Shown piece by piece: positions 16,785 to 25,298 of a stretch of DNA of 64,000 nucleotides. This DNA comes from an uncultured Desulfobulbus sp. (GTDB taxonomy: Bacteria > Desulfobacterota > Desulfobulbia > Desulfobulbales > Desulfobulbaceae). Location of the stretch: assembly GCF_963665445.1 (NCBI RefSeq), contig NZ_OY762276.1, positions 3,962,601-4,026,600 on the forward strand, written 5' to 3'. Numbering within the stretch: position 1 is the stretch's first letter; the number at the start of each line of letters is the position of its first letter. A model generated the notes under the pieces. That model was given only the letters and a program-made list of their open reading frames with translations. It was not told the DNA's origin and ran no database searches. The position numbers and the translations under genes are program-made.

Positions 16785-17300
16785 ATGGTTGCCAACGGAT
16801 TGCAGTCGAAATGTATCTGTATTCTTTCTCTTTTCTGCCTCGTTTTCTGCCTAAGTGGATGCGCCGGCATCTACGGCATCAAAGAGGATCCGAAAATTTC
16901 CATCGCCGATATCCGCATCCAGGAAGTCAAGGCGCTTGAAGGGATTTTCCTCATCAAGCTTCGCATCCTCAACCCCAACGACGTCGCCCTGGATCTGCGC
17001 GGCATTAACTGCGATCTTGAAATCAACAAACGTCATTTTGCAAGCGGCGTAGGCGACAGCAATCAGGTTGTCCCGGCCTACGGCACCACCATCGTGCCGG
17101 TGGAGGTGTACGCCTCGGTCCTGGACCTGATTTCCTCGGTGACCGACCTGATCCACACCGCCGGCAAAATCCCCAGCAAAGACCAACCCCTGCCCTATCT
17201 ACTGAAGGGAACGGTCCGGGTCGGCATCCATGGCTTTACCAAGGAGATCCCCTTCAAATCCTCGGGCGAGATTTCCCTCAAAGGGCTCAACAAATCCTGA
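16785..17300 (+). CDS. LEA14/WHy-domain lipoprotein
   Basis: 171 residues from the ATG at 16785, preceded by AAGGAG; a longer ORF would run back through the tRNA gene and is rejected. The N terminus is a lipoprotein signal ending in CLSGC. The mature part, with IRIQEVKALEGIFLIKLRILNPND, then PAYGTTIVPVEVYAS and a strand-rich remainder, resembles the LEA_2/WHy domain, a fibronectin-III-like fold found in desiccation- and stress-related proteins of plants and bacteria. It probably sits on the periplasmic face of a membrane. Role in this organism unknown. It is followed by a 145-base gap before the AMMECR1 gene. Confidence 0.8.
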   Translation: MVANGLQSKCICILSLFCLVFCLSGCAGIYGIKEDPKISIADIRIQEVKALEGIFLIKLRILNPNDVALDLRGINCDLEINKRHFASGVGDSNQVVPAYGTTIVPVEVYASVLDLISSVTDLIHTAGKIPSKDQPLPYLLKGTVRVGIHGFTKEIPFKSSGEISLKGLNKS

Positions 17301-17445
17301 GAAGAAACGCTCGGGCCCAAGGGGCTGCACGCCTTGCTTGGTACAGACGGCCGCCCTTTCCGGAGCCGACGACATTTATATTGACAGCCGCAGCCTGTGC
17401 AATAGAGTACAGGCCCTCTGAAGACCAGACCGTGGAGGCATCAGC

Positions 17446-18018
17446 ATGCTCAGCACACAGCAGGGGCGTCTTTTGGTTCGCCTGGCCAGGCAGACCATCG
17501 AGCAGCATCTGGGACAGGCGCCGGACCAGCCCGTGACGGAAGAGGAACTGGACCAGCCGGCTTTCCAGGAACAGCGGGGGGTTTTTGTCACCCTCCATAA
17601 ACGGGGCGACCTGCGCGGCTGCATCGGCAGCCTGGCGGCAGCGGAATCCATTGTGGACGGAATCAGGCGCAATGCGATCAATGCCGCCTTTCACGATTTT
17701 CGTTTTAATCCGGTGGGCTTGGAGGAGCTCCCGCAGCTCCATGTGGAGGTTTCGGTCTTGACCTCCCCCTCACCCCTGTCCTTTGAGCGCCCCGAAGATC
17801 TGCTGCAGCTGCTCAAGCCCGGGCGTGACGGGGTTATTCTGGAGGGCCCCGGCCAGACCCGCGCCACCTTCCTGCCCCAGGTCTGGCAGCAGCTGCCCGG
17901 TGTCGACCAGTTTCTCGGCCACCTCTGCCGCAAGGCCGGCCTGGCGGAGACCACCTGGCGCAGCGGCAATGTGCGCATATCAACCTATCAGGTTCAATCC
18001 TTTGAAGAGCCCCGCTAA
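17446..18018 (+). CDS. amrA: AMMECR1-domain protein (AmmeMemoRadiSam protein A)
   Basis: 190 residues. The AMMECR1 signature is clear: FVTLHKRGDLRGCIGSL at about 46-62, then DFRFNPVGLEEL and a C-terminal region ending near the final helix. In many bacteria and archaea this domain occurs with a Memo-like protein and a radical-SAM enzyme (AmmeMemoRadiSam system), whose reaction is not established. Those partners are not in this window, so the gene here is separated from them. It lies 13 bases before the YkgJ-like gene, followed by bioBA, all on one strand, so they may share a transcript. Confidence 0.85.
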   Translation: MLSTQQGRLLVRLARQTIEQHLGQAPDQPVTEEELDQPAFQEQRGVFVTLHKRGDLRGCIGSLAAAESIVDGIRRNAINAAFHDFRFNPVGLEELPQLHVEVSVLTSPSPLSFERPEDLLQLLKPGRDGVILEGPGQTRATFLPQVWQQLPGVDQFLGHLCRKAGLAETTWRSGNVRISTYQVQSFEEPR

Positions 18019-18031
18019 AGCGGGAACACCT

Positions 18032-18655
18032 ATGAAAGAACTGTTTCTCCCCCCGGAGCTCTCGTGTGAAATCGGGGAAATTTATCAGTCCATGGCCGAG
18101 GCCTACGATACCGTGGCCCACACCATCACCCTCACCTGCAGCGGCTGCCCGGACAACTGCTGCGACTCCTACTTTCTCCACTACACCTACAGTGAGTGGG
18201 CCTACCTCTGGGAAGGGATCCGCAAACTTGACGATGCGCACATCGATCGGATCATGCAACGCTCCCGCGACTATGTGGAGCAGAGCCGCAAGATGATTGT
18301 CCAGGGTCAGCGGCCGCAGATCATGTGCCCGCTCAACGAGGCTGGACTCTGCGGCGTGTACAGCCACCGGCTGATGATCTGCCGCACCCACGGCGTACCG
18401 GCAACCCTGACCCGCCCCGATGGCCAGCATCTCCGTTTCCCGGGCTGCTTCCGCTGCCAGGAAATCGTCAACCAAGGGTATGCGGTGGAGAGCGAAGCGC
18501 CGGCCATGGACCGTACCGTGCTCTACCGGCGGCTGGCACAGCTGGAATCGCGTTTTCTCGGTGATAGACGCGGCCGTTTGCCGAAGATCAAGCTGAGCAT
18601 TGCCGAGATGATCGTTGGCGGCCCGCCCAAAGACATCAAAACCAACGGAAACTGA
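18032..18655 (+). CDS. YkgJ-like cysteine-cluster protein
   Basis: 207 residues from the ATG at 18032. The pattern CSGCPDNCCDSYF (about 32-44), then CPLNEAGLCGVYSHRLMICR and GCFRC, matches the YkgJ/'zinc- or iron-chelating' family, in which about eight conserved cysteines probably hold a metal centre. Biochemical function of the family is unknown. A longer ORF runs into the AMMECR1 gene in another frame and is not credible. Between amrA and bioB, on the same strand, with short gaps; a role in maturation or redox chemistry is possible but not shown. Confidence 0.8.
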   Translation: MKELFLPPELSCEIGEIYQSMAEAYDTVAHTITLTCSGCPDNCCDSYFLHYTYSEWAYLWEGIRKLDDAHIDRIMQRSRDYVEQSRKMIVQGQRPQIMCPLNEAGLCGVYSHRLMICRTHGVPATLTRPDGQHLRFPGCFRCQEIVNQGYAVESEAPAMDRTVLYRRLAQLESRFLGDRRGRLPKIKLSIAEMIVGGPPKDIKTNGN

Positions 18656-18675
18656 TTCCCGAACAGCACAGGACT

Positions 18676-19647
18676 ATGGATACCATCGTACAACAGGCAC
18701 GTACCACCATTCTTGACGGCGGCCAGATCGATCGGACCACTGCCACCTCCTTACTCGACGCCGACAAGCACGATCTCTATCAGGCAGCGGACCAGATCCG
18801 CCGCCGTTTCCACGGCAACCACTTCGACCTCTGTTCCATCATCAACGCCAAGAGCGGCAACTGCAGCGAAAACTGCCGCTTTTGCGCCCAATCCGCCCGC
18901 CATCATACCGGGGTGGAAACCTACAAGGTCATTGCCGAGGACGAGGCCCTGGCCCAGGCGCAGGATAACGATCAGCATGGAGTCCACCGCCTCTCCCTGG
19001 TGACCAGCGGCCGCAGCCTTGCCCCGGAGACGGTGGCCGAATTGCAGCATCTCTACGAAAAGATGGCCGCATCCACCTCGCTGCTCTTCTGCGCCTCGGC
19101 CGGTTTTCTCGACGAGCAGATTGCCGGCGCGCTGTATGCGGTCGGAGTGCGCCGCTATCACTGCAATCTCGAGGCAAGCAAAAACTTTTTCCCCAAAGTC
19201 TGCACCACCCACACCTGGGAGGAAAAGGTCGAGACCCTGAAGCTCGCCCGGAAAACCGGGATGAGCCTCTGCTCCGGCGGGATCATCGGCATGGGCGAAT
19301 CCATGGAAGACCGGCTCGACATGGCCTTTGAGTTGCGCGAACTTTCGGTGCTCTCCATTCCGGTCAATATCCTCACCGCCATCGAGGGAACGCCCCTGGC
19401 GGAGCTGGCACCGCTGTCGCTGGACGAGGTTCTGACCACGGTGGCCCTGTACCGCTTCATCAATCCCCGGGCCGTGATTCGCATGGCCGGCGGCCGCCAG
19501 CAGCTGGGCGACGAGCAGTACCGCTGCTTCACCTCCGGTGCCAACGGCGCGATTGTCGGCAACTATCTCACCACCACCGGTTCAGGCATCAAGGGCGATC
19601 TGGAACAACTTTCCGCTCTGGGCTACACCTTCAAACGGGAAAACTGA
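18676..19647 (+). CDS. bioB: Biotin synthase
   Basis: 323 residues, a normal length. The radical-SAM CxxxCxxC cluster is in [12 protein letters not shown] (about 56-67), and the rest of the BioB fold is evident: [38 protein letters not shown] and [10 protein letters not shown]. It inserts sulfur into dethiobiotin, using an auxiliary [2Fe-2S] cluster as donor, in the last step of biotin synthesis. The gene is followed after one base by bioA, so the two are translationally close. bioF, bioC and bioD are not in the window. Confidence 0.97.
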   Translation: MDTIVQQARTTILDGGQIDRTTATSLLDADKHDLYQAADQIRRRFHGNHFDLCSIINAKSGNCSENCRFCAQSARHHTGVETYKVIAEDEALAQAQDNDQHGVHRLSLVTSGRSLAPETVAELQHLYEKMAASTSLLFCASAGFLDEQIAGALYAVGVRRYHCNLEASKNFFPKVCTTHTWEEKVETLKLARKTGMSLCSGGIIGMGESMEDRLDMAFELRELSVLSIPVNILTAIEGTPLAELAPLSLDEVLTTVALYRFINPRAVIRMAGGRQQLGDEQYRCFTSGANGAIVGNYLTTTGSGIKGDLEQLSALGYTFKREN

Positions 19648-19648
19648 G

Positions 19649-20929
19649 ATGGTTGCAAGCGATCTGCTCCAGTTCGACCGCGAGCATCTCTGGCATCCCT
19701 ACACCTCCACCACCCACCCCCTCCCGGTGTATCCGGTGGCTTCGGCCTCGGGTGTGCGCATCCGCCTTGCCGACGGCCGTGAGTTGATCGACGGCATGTC
19801 CTCCTGGTGGTGCGCCGTCCACGGCTACAGCCATCCGGTGATCGTCCAGGCCATCCGCGAACAGGGCGAGCGCATGGCGCACATCATGTTCGGCGGCTTC
19901 ACCCATGAACCGGCGGTTGAACTGGCCCGCCTGCTGGTCGAGCTCACGCCCGAGCCGCTGGACAAGGTCTTTCTCTGCGATTCGGGGTCGGTCTCGGTCG
20001 AGGTGGCCTTGAAGATGGCTCTGCAGTACCAGCAGGCTGCCGGCCGTCCGGAAAAGCATCGGTTGCTCACCGTCCGCGGCGGCTATCACGGTGACACCTT
20101 CCACGCCATGTCGGTCTGCGATCCGGTCACCGGGATGCACACCCTGTTCGAGCGGTCCCTGCCCGAGCAATTTTTTGCGCCTCGCCCAGGCTGCCGTTTC
20201 GGTGCGATCTGGGATCCCGCCGACCTGAACGCCGTGGAAGCAATGCTGGCGGAGCATCACCACCAGATCTCCGCAATGATCATCGAGCCCATTGTCCAGG
20301 GGGCGGGCGGGATGTGGTTCTACCACCCGGAATATTTGCGGGGTTTGCGCAGCCTGTGCGATCAATACCAGGTCCTTTTGATCTTTGATGAGATCGCCAC
20401 CGGGTTTGGCCGCACCGGCAAACTCTTTGCCGCGGAGCACGCCGCAATATCGCCTGATATCATGTGCGTGGGCAAAGCCATCACCGGCGGTACCATGACC
20501 CTGGCCGCCACCCTGGCCACCACCGAGGTGGCCACCACCATCTCCAACGCCCCGCCCGGCGTATTCATGCACGGCCCGACCTTCATGGGCAATCCGCTCG
20601 CCTGCCATGTTGCCTGCGCCTCGATCAACCTCCTCCTGGAGAGCTCCTGGCAGGAAAGAGTCAACGCCATCAACCGGCAACTGGAGGCGGAGCTGGCACC
20701 GGCGCGCGATCTCTTTAGCGTGGCCGATGTGCGGGTGCTGGGCGCCATCGGCGTAATTGAAACCAAAGAGCCGGTGGACATGGCCATGCTGCAGCGTTTC
20801 TTTGTCGAGCAGGGGGTCTGGATTCGCCCTTTCGGGCGATTGCTCTACCTCATGCCGCCATTTATCATCAAACCGGATGAACTCTCACGCCTGACAACCG
20901 CTCTGATTCAGGCGGCGGATATGGTCTGA
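19649..20929 (+). CDS. bioA: Adenosylmethionine-8-amino-7-oxononanoate aminotransferase
   Basis: 426 residues from the ATG at 19649, one base after the bioB stop. Class-III aminotransferase features are visible: [15 protein letters not shown] near the N terminus, [49 protein letters not shown] and the PLP lysine in CVGKAITGG. It converts 7-keto-8-aminopelargonate to 7,8-diaminopelargonate in biotin synthesis, with SAM as the amino donor. Length and motif order are normal. Expression with bioB as one operon is very likely. Confidence 0.96.
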   Translation: MVASDLLQFDREHLWHPYTSTTHPLPVYPVASASGVRIRLADGRELIDGMSSWWCAVHGYSHPVIVQAIREQGERMAHIMFGGFTHEPAVELARLLVELTPEPLDKVFLCDSGSVSVEVALKMALQYQQAAGRPEKHRLLTVRGGYHGDTFHAMSVCDPVTGMHTLFERSLPEQFFAPRPGCRFGAIWDPADLNAVEAMLAEHHHQISAMIIEPIVQGAGGMWFYHPEYLRGLRSLCDQYQVLLIFDEIATGFGRTGKLFAAEHAAISPDIMCVGKAITGGTMTLAATLATTEVATTISNAPPGVFMHGPTFMGNPLACHVACASINLLLESSWQERVNAINRQLEAELAPARDLFSVADVRVLGAIGVIETKEPVDMAMLQRFFVEQGVWIRPFGRLLYLMPPFIIKPDELSRLTTALIQAADMV

Positions 20930-20949
20930 GGCAACCGAAAGGGCTTGTC

Positions 20950-22164
20950 ATGAAACGGGAACTGATCAACAAAACCGTCCTTCTGGTGCTGGTGCTGCTC
21001 ATCTCGGCCTTGTTCCTGGACATGATTCAACAGTTCCTCATGCCGATGTTCATGGCCGGCATCTTTTCGGCCATGCTGCGCCCTACCCATTACTGGTTGA
21101 GCGACAAAATCGGTGACCGCGAAAACCTGGCCTCCGTCCTGGTGCTGGCCGGAGTGGTCATCCTGGTGCTGGCACCGCTCTCGGTCCTCATCGGCGTGGT
21201 CGTTGCCCAGGCGATCAGCGTCAGTCAGTCGGTCACGCCCTGGGTGCAATCGTTTATCAACGAACCCACCGCCATCACCACCTACATGGAAAAACTGCCC
21301 TATTACCATGAACTCCTCCCCTACCGGGCGGTGATCATCGAAAAGGCGGGCCTGGTGGTGGGCAACATCTCCACCTTTCTCATCAACAGTCTCTCCTCGG
21401 TCACCAAACTCACGGTCAACGCGATTTTCAGTAGCGTGATCATGCTCTATGTCATGTTCTATTTTCTCACCATGGGCGAGGTACTGCTGACCAAAATTCT
21501 CTTCTTCCTCCCCCTGCACGATCGCGACGAACGGCTCCTGCTGCGCCGCTTTACCTCGGTCACCAAGGCGACCCTCAAGGGCACGCTCATCATCGGCGCC
21601 CTGCAGGGCGGCATCTGCGGGATCGCCTTTGCCTTGGCCGGCATTCAAGGGCCGGTCTTTTGGGGCACGGTGATGGCGGTGATGTCGATCATTCCCGCCT
21701 TCGGCACCGCCATCGTCTGGGGGCCGGCCGTGATTATCCTCCTGCTCAAGGGGGACTTCCTCGGTGTCGGCATCCTTGGCGTTCTCTGCGGGGCCGTGGC
21801 CGGAAATCTCGACAACATCCTGCGGCCGCGCCTGGTCGGCAAGGACACCGAAATGCACGACCTGTTCGTGCTCTTCGGCACCTTGGGCGGGATATCGATG
21901 TTCGGCATTCTCGGCATCATCATCGGCCCGATCGTGGCCGCCCTGTTCATCACTATCTGGGAAATTTACGGCAAGGCATTCGAAAGCTACCTCCCTGATG
22001 TGGGGCCACTGTTTTCCGCCCCAACCAACCAGGGCGCCACACCCGAATTTCTGCCGGAAGACGACAGCCCGGAAAAGGACGAGACCATACCGCCCGGACA
22101 ATCACCGCAACAGGCTGAGGGAACGGATGATGAAAGCGGCGCCGGAAGCGGGAAAAAAAGTTGA
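20950..22164 (+). CDS. AI-2E family (PerM-like) membrane transporter
   Basis: 404 residues. About eight hydrophobic segments are seen: N-terminal helix pair (LVLVLLISALFL, SVLVLAGVVILVL), a large soluble loop (about 85-150), then GALQGGICGIAFALAGI, MSIIPAFGTAIVWGPA and GGISMFGILGIIIGPIVAAL, which are conserved in the AI-2E/PerM family. The hydrophilic, acidic C-terminal tail (PEFLPEDDSPEKD to the end) is disordered-looking. Members export autoinducer-2 or work as Na+/H+ antiporters; substrate here unknown. It follows bioA by 20 bases. A hairpin CCTATTTT/AAAATAGG (22169-22192) lies just after the stop. Confidence 0.9.
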   Translation: MKRELINKTVLLVLVLLISALFLDMIQQFLMPMFMAGIFSAMLRPTHYWLSDKIGDRENLASVLVLAGVVILVLAPLSVLIGVVVAQAISVSQSVTPWVQSFINEPTAITTYMEKLPYYHELLPYRAVIIEKAGLVVGNISTFLINSLSSVTKLTVNAIFSSVIMLYVMFYFLTMGEVLLTKILFFLPLHDRDERLLLRRFTSVTKATLKGTLIIGALQGGICGIAFALAGIQGPVFWGTVMAVMSIIPAFGTAIVWGPAVIILLLKGDFLGVGILGVLCGAVAGNLDNILRPRLVGKDTEMHDLFVLFGTLGGISMFGILGIIIGPIVAALFITIWEIYGKAFESYLPDVGPLFSAPTNQGATPEFLPEDDSPEKDETIPPGQSPQQAEGTDDESGAGSGKKS

Positions 22165-22297
22165 GGTTCCCTATTTTCATCAGTAAAATAGGTAGATTGC
22201 GACAAACACATCGGGGCGCCATCCACATCCCTGCCCCCGGGCCAGGTCCTCCTTCGGACCTCTTTTCCCTCTTTCCATTCCTGCTTGGAGGCATACG

Positions 22298-23476
22298 ATG
22301 AGCGAAGAAATTCGAGTGAAAAACACGGGGTTACGCGGCGTCACCGTCGCCGATTCCGCGATCAGCTTCATAGACGGCGAAAAAGGCGTACTGATTTACC
22401 GGGGCTATCGCATCGAAGATCTGGCTGATCGCTCCTCCTTCATGGAAACCGCCTTCCTCCTGCTGTTCGGCACGCTTCCCAGCGCCGAACAGCTGGTCGG
22501 GTTTACGCAGCAGGTCAAGGACATGCGTGCGGTCCCCTCCTATATCATCGAAAGCATGAAGCTCTGGCCCACGGACGCTCGCCCCATGGATGTACTTCAG
22601 GCCACCGTGCCCATGCTCGCCATGGCCAAGCAAAACAGCGACGTCATGGATCGCGATCTCTGCCTGCAACGCTCCATCGGCCTCATTGCCCAGCTGCCGA
22701 CCCTGGTGGCCGCCTGGCACCGCATCCGCAATGGCCATCCAGTGCTGGCCCCGGATCCGGAACTCGATCATGCCGGCAACTTCCTCTGGATGCTGCTTGG
22801 CGAAAAGCCCGATGCGGCCACGGCCCATGACCTGGATGTCTGCCTGATCCTCCATGCCGATCACACCTTCAACGCCTCGACCTTTGCCGCCAGGGAGGTG
22901 GTCTCTACCCGTGCCAGCCTCTATTCCGGCGTTGCCGCGGGCCTGGGCGCCCTTTCCGGCAGCCTGCACGGTGGAGCCAACGCCAAGGTGATGGAGATGC
23001 TGTTGAAGCTGGAACATGAGCCGGATGTCGAGGGCTGGGTGAAGAAACAGCTCGCGGAAGGTGATCGCATCATGGGCATGGGCCATGCGATCTACAAAAC
23101 CGGTGATCCCCGGGCGACCTATCTGAAGAAGATGGGACAGCGGCTGGGGCAGCAGACCGGCGGCAAATGGGCCCTGATCTCCCAGCGCATCGAAGAAACC
23201 GCCCTGGCCATCTTTGCCGAGCGCGGCAAGACTACCATTTTACCCAATGTCGACTTCAACTCCGCCCCGGTCTACTATCTGATGGGCATTCCCACAGACC
23301 TGATGACCCCGGTTTTTGCGATCTCCCGGGTGGCCGGCTGGTGCGCCCACATCATTGAGGAACAGTTCGCCGACGCCCAGGGCAAACCGGCCCTCTACCG
23401 GCCCCAGGCCCAGTATGTGGGTGAGTACTGCGGATTGATGGGCTGTGAGTATTCACCGATGGAGAAGAGGAAATAA
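22298..23476 (+). CDS. gltA: Citrate synthase (Si-type)
   Basis: 392 residues. Catalytic motifs of the citrate/2-methylcitrate synthase family are present: ILHADHTFNASTFAAR, SLHGGANAKVM (catalytic His), MGMGHAIYKTGDPRA (His) and NVDFNSAPVYYLMGIP (catalytic Asp). The N-terminal part lacks the allosteric extension of E. coli-type GltA, so this is the shorter type common in Gram-positive bacteria and archaea. It condenses acetyl-CoA with oxaloacetate, feeding aconitase B encoded at 37.3-39.8 kb. A 2-methylcitrate synthase role cannot be excluded. GGAGG lies before the start. Confidence 0.93.
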   Translation: MSEEIRVKNTGLRGVTVADSAISFIDGEKGVLIYRGYRIEDLADRSSFMETAFLLLFGTLPSAEQLVGFTQQVKDMRAVPSYIIESMKLWPTDARPMDVLQATVPMLAMAKQNSDVMDRDLCLQRSIGLIAQLPTLVAAWHRIRNGHPVLAPDPELDHAGNFLWMLLGEKPDAATAHDLDVCLILHADHTFNASTFAAREVVSTRASLYSGVAAGLGALSGSLHGGANAKVMEMLLKLEHEPDVEGWVKKQLAEGDRIMGMGHAIYKTGDPRATYLKKMGQRLGQQTGGKWALISQRIEETALAIFAERGKTTILPNVDFNSAPVYYLMGIPTDLMTPVFAISRVAGWCAHIIEEQFADAQGKPALYRPQAQYVGEYCGLMGCEYSPMEKRK

Positions 23477-23550
23477 TCCCCTCTCTGTAACGGTACCTTT
23501 TCCCCTTTCTTCCAGTTGCATACCACCCTAACCCAAAGAAAGTCCAGCCT

Positions 23551-24372
23551 ATGAAGAGCAAGGAATTACTCAAGAAAATTAAATATCACATCTCGGAACA
23601 GCTTGCCCAATTCACGTATAGCCGAAAATGCAGACTGTATTGCATTGGTGCTGCCAAAACGGGCACCCATTCGATCGACTCGATGTTTGACCAGACCATA
23701 CGGTCATCGCATGAAGCAGATTCCGAAGAGGTTATCGCAAAAATCCTTGATCTCTCCGCGGGCAAGTTACAGGATAAAGAAGTGCTTGCCTTCATACGAA
23801 AACGGGACAAGAGACTGCGCCTCGATGTTGACTCGTCACAACTCAATTTTTTTCTGCTCGATTTTCTCTTGAAAGAATTCCCGCAAGCGCTCTACCTGCT
23901 CACGATACGAGATTGCTATTCATGGCTGGATTCATTCATGAATGATTCATTGCGTCGGACGACGACCGACCGATGGATACAATTAAGGGATTTTCGATTC
24001 CAGGCCAGTTTTTTTTCACATCCGCCGGAAGAATTGCCACTCAAAGAAAGAGGACTCTACACATTGAACGGATACCTTTCCTACTGGGCGAGCCATAACA
24101 ATAAAGTGCTGACCTCTGTTCCCAAAGAACGACTGATGATTGTCAGGACCAATGAACTTACCCAAAAAGCGTATGAAATCGCTGACTTCGCTGGTTTGCC
24201 AAGAACTTCAATTCAATTAAAGCATTCACATGCCTTTAAAAACCCCACTAAATATCACCTTCTTCGTGAAATTCCGGAAGCGTATCTTGAGTCAAAGATA
24301 CAAGAATATTGCGGTCCACTAATGGAACGTTTTTTTCCCGAGATTAAGTCACTCAGCGATACAGCCCTCTAA
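23551..24372 (+). CDS. P-loop sulfotransferase-family protein
   Basis: 273 residues. CIGAAKTGTHSIDSMF (about 31-46) is the 5'-phosphosulfate-binding P loop of PAPS-dependent sulfotransferases, and LLTIRDCYSWLDSFMN (about 127-142) fits the 3'-phosphate-binding Arg...Ser motif. It probably transfers sulfate from PAPS to a glycan, lipid or small molecule; acceptor unknown. No signal peptide or membrane segment is seen. The APS kinase gene follows 271 bases downstream on the same strand, so donor synthesis and use are encoded together. Base composition is lower in GC than in the preceding gltA, a possible sign of transfer. Confidence 0.75.
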   Translation: MKSKELLKKIKYHISEQLAQFTYSRKCRLYCIGAAKTGTHSIDSMFDQTIRSSHEADSEEVIAKILDLSAGKLQDKEVLAFIRKRDKRLRLDVDSSQLNFFLLDFLLKEFPQALYLLTIRDCYSWLDSFMNDSLRRTTTDRWIQLRDFRFQASFFSHPPEELPLKERGLYTLNGYLSYWASHNNKVLTSVPKERLMIVRTNELTQKAYEIADFAGLPRTSIQLKHSHAFKNPTKYHLLREIPEAYLESKIQEYCGPLMERFFPEIKSLSDTAL

Positions 24373-24643
24373 TTTGCCAAATTTGCCGGCAATGTTTGCA
24401 AAAATTGCATCAAGGATGCTTAGGGGAATTTCAATCGAGTGCCTGTGAACATCTCCCCTCTAGCTTGGATAACTTTTTCACATTGCCACCATCATTGACG
24501 GGGCCGTAAATAGTCAATTTTCGAGAAGTTGCGCATCATTACAACAGTACATGACTAAGCTCGAAACGTCCTCCTCGAGACTTTTGACGAAAACGACATC
24601 TTGCACCATTACTCAGTTAAAGCCGATGCCCAAGGAAAAACAT

Positions 24644-25252
24644 ATGCCATCGCAAGCCATCTCACCCAATACTGTTGTTCATCGAGGCGCCATTAGCCAG
24701 TTGCACCGGGAACAGCTGCTCCAACAAAAAAGCCTGGCGCTGTGGTTTACAGGCCTGTCCGGATCGGGAAAATCGACCATAGCTCACGCAGTTGAAGAAA
24801 AGCTGCATGCTCAAGGCCGCCTGACATATGTATTTGACGGAGACAATGTGCGTCATGGCCTGTGCGGAGACTTAAGCTTCTCGCCTGAGGCTAGATCGGA
24901 AAACAATCGCCGGATAGCAGAAATGCTCAAGCTCTTTCTGGATGCCGGGGTCATCTGCATGGCGGCGTTTATTTCCCCAATGCGTGCAGATCGGGACCGA
25001 GTCAAATCGATTGTAGGACCAGCAAAATTTTTTGAAGTGTATGTGCGTTGCCCACTTGAGGAGTGTGCACGTCGTGACGTCAAAGGCCTCTACAAACTGG
25101 CCCAAGCAGGAAAAATAAAAAATTATACGGGAGTATCTTCTCCTTACGAGGAACCCGAGAATCCAGATATCATTCTCGATACAAACGTATCCACTGTGAA
25201 TGAGTGCGTCGATCAGGTTGTTCAACTCATCACCAAGTTTCAGCAGCCCTAA
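24644..25252 (+). CDS. cysC: Adenylylsulfate (APS) kinase
   Basis: 202 residues from the ATG at 24644, which has AAGGA eight bases upstream and gives the usual CysC length; a longer ORF from 24551 lacks a ribosome site. The Walker A is GLSGSGKST, followed by YVFDGDNVRHGLCGDLSFS and FISPMRADRDRVK, and later RDVKGLYKLAQAGKIKNYTG, all typical of APS kinase. It phosphorylates APS to PAPS. In a dissimilatory sulfate reducer PAPS is not needed for respiration, so the adjacent sulfotransferase is its likely consumer. Confidence 0.93.
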   Translation: MPSQAISPNTVVHRGAISQLHREQLLQQKSLALWFTGLSGSGKSTIAHAVEEKLHAQGRLTYVFDGDNVRHGLCGDLSFSPEARSENNRRIAEMLKLFLDAGVICMAAFISPMRADRDRVKSIVGPAKFFEVYVRCPLEECARRDVKGLYKLAQAGKIKNYTGVSSPYEEPENPDIILDTNVSTVNECVDQVVQLITKFQQP

Positions 25253-25298
25253 GACTTGCCCTTGATGATTATTCGGTCTGCCGTTCCCTGAGTACAAC

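Noticed and set aside
20908-22101. Long minus-strand ORF opposite the AI-2E transporter
   Set aside because: Low-complexity His/Asp/Gly-rich translation of a GC-rich antisense frame; the plus-strand gene has clear family motifs and membrane helices.
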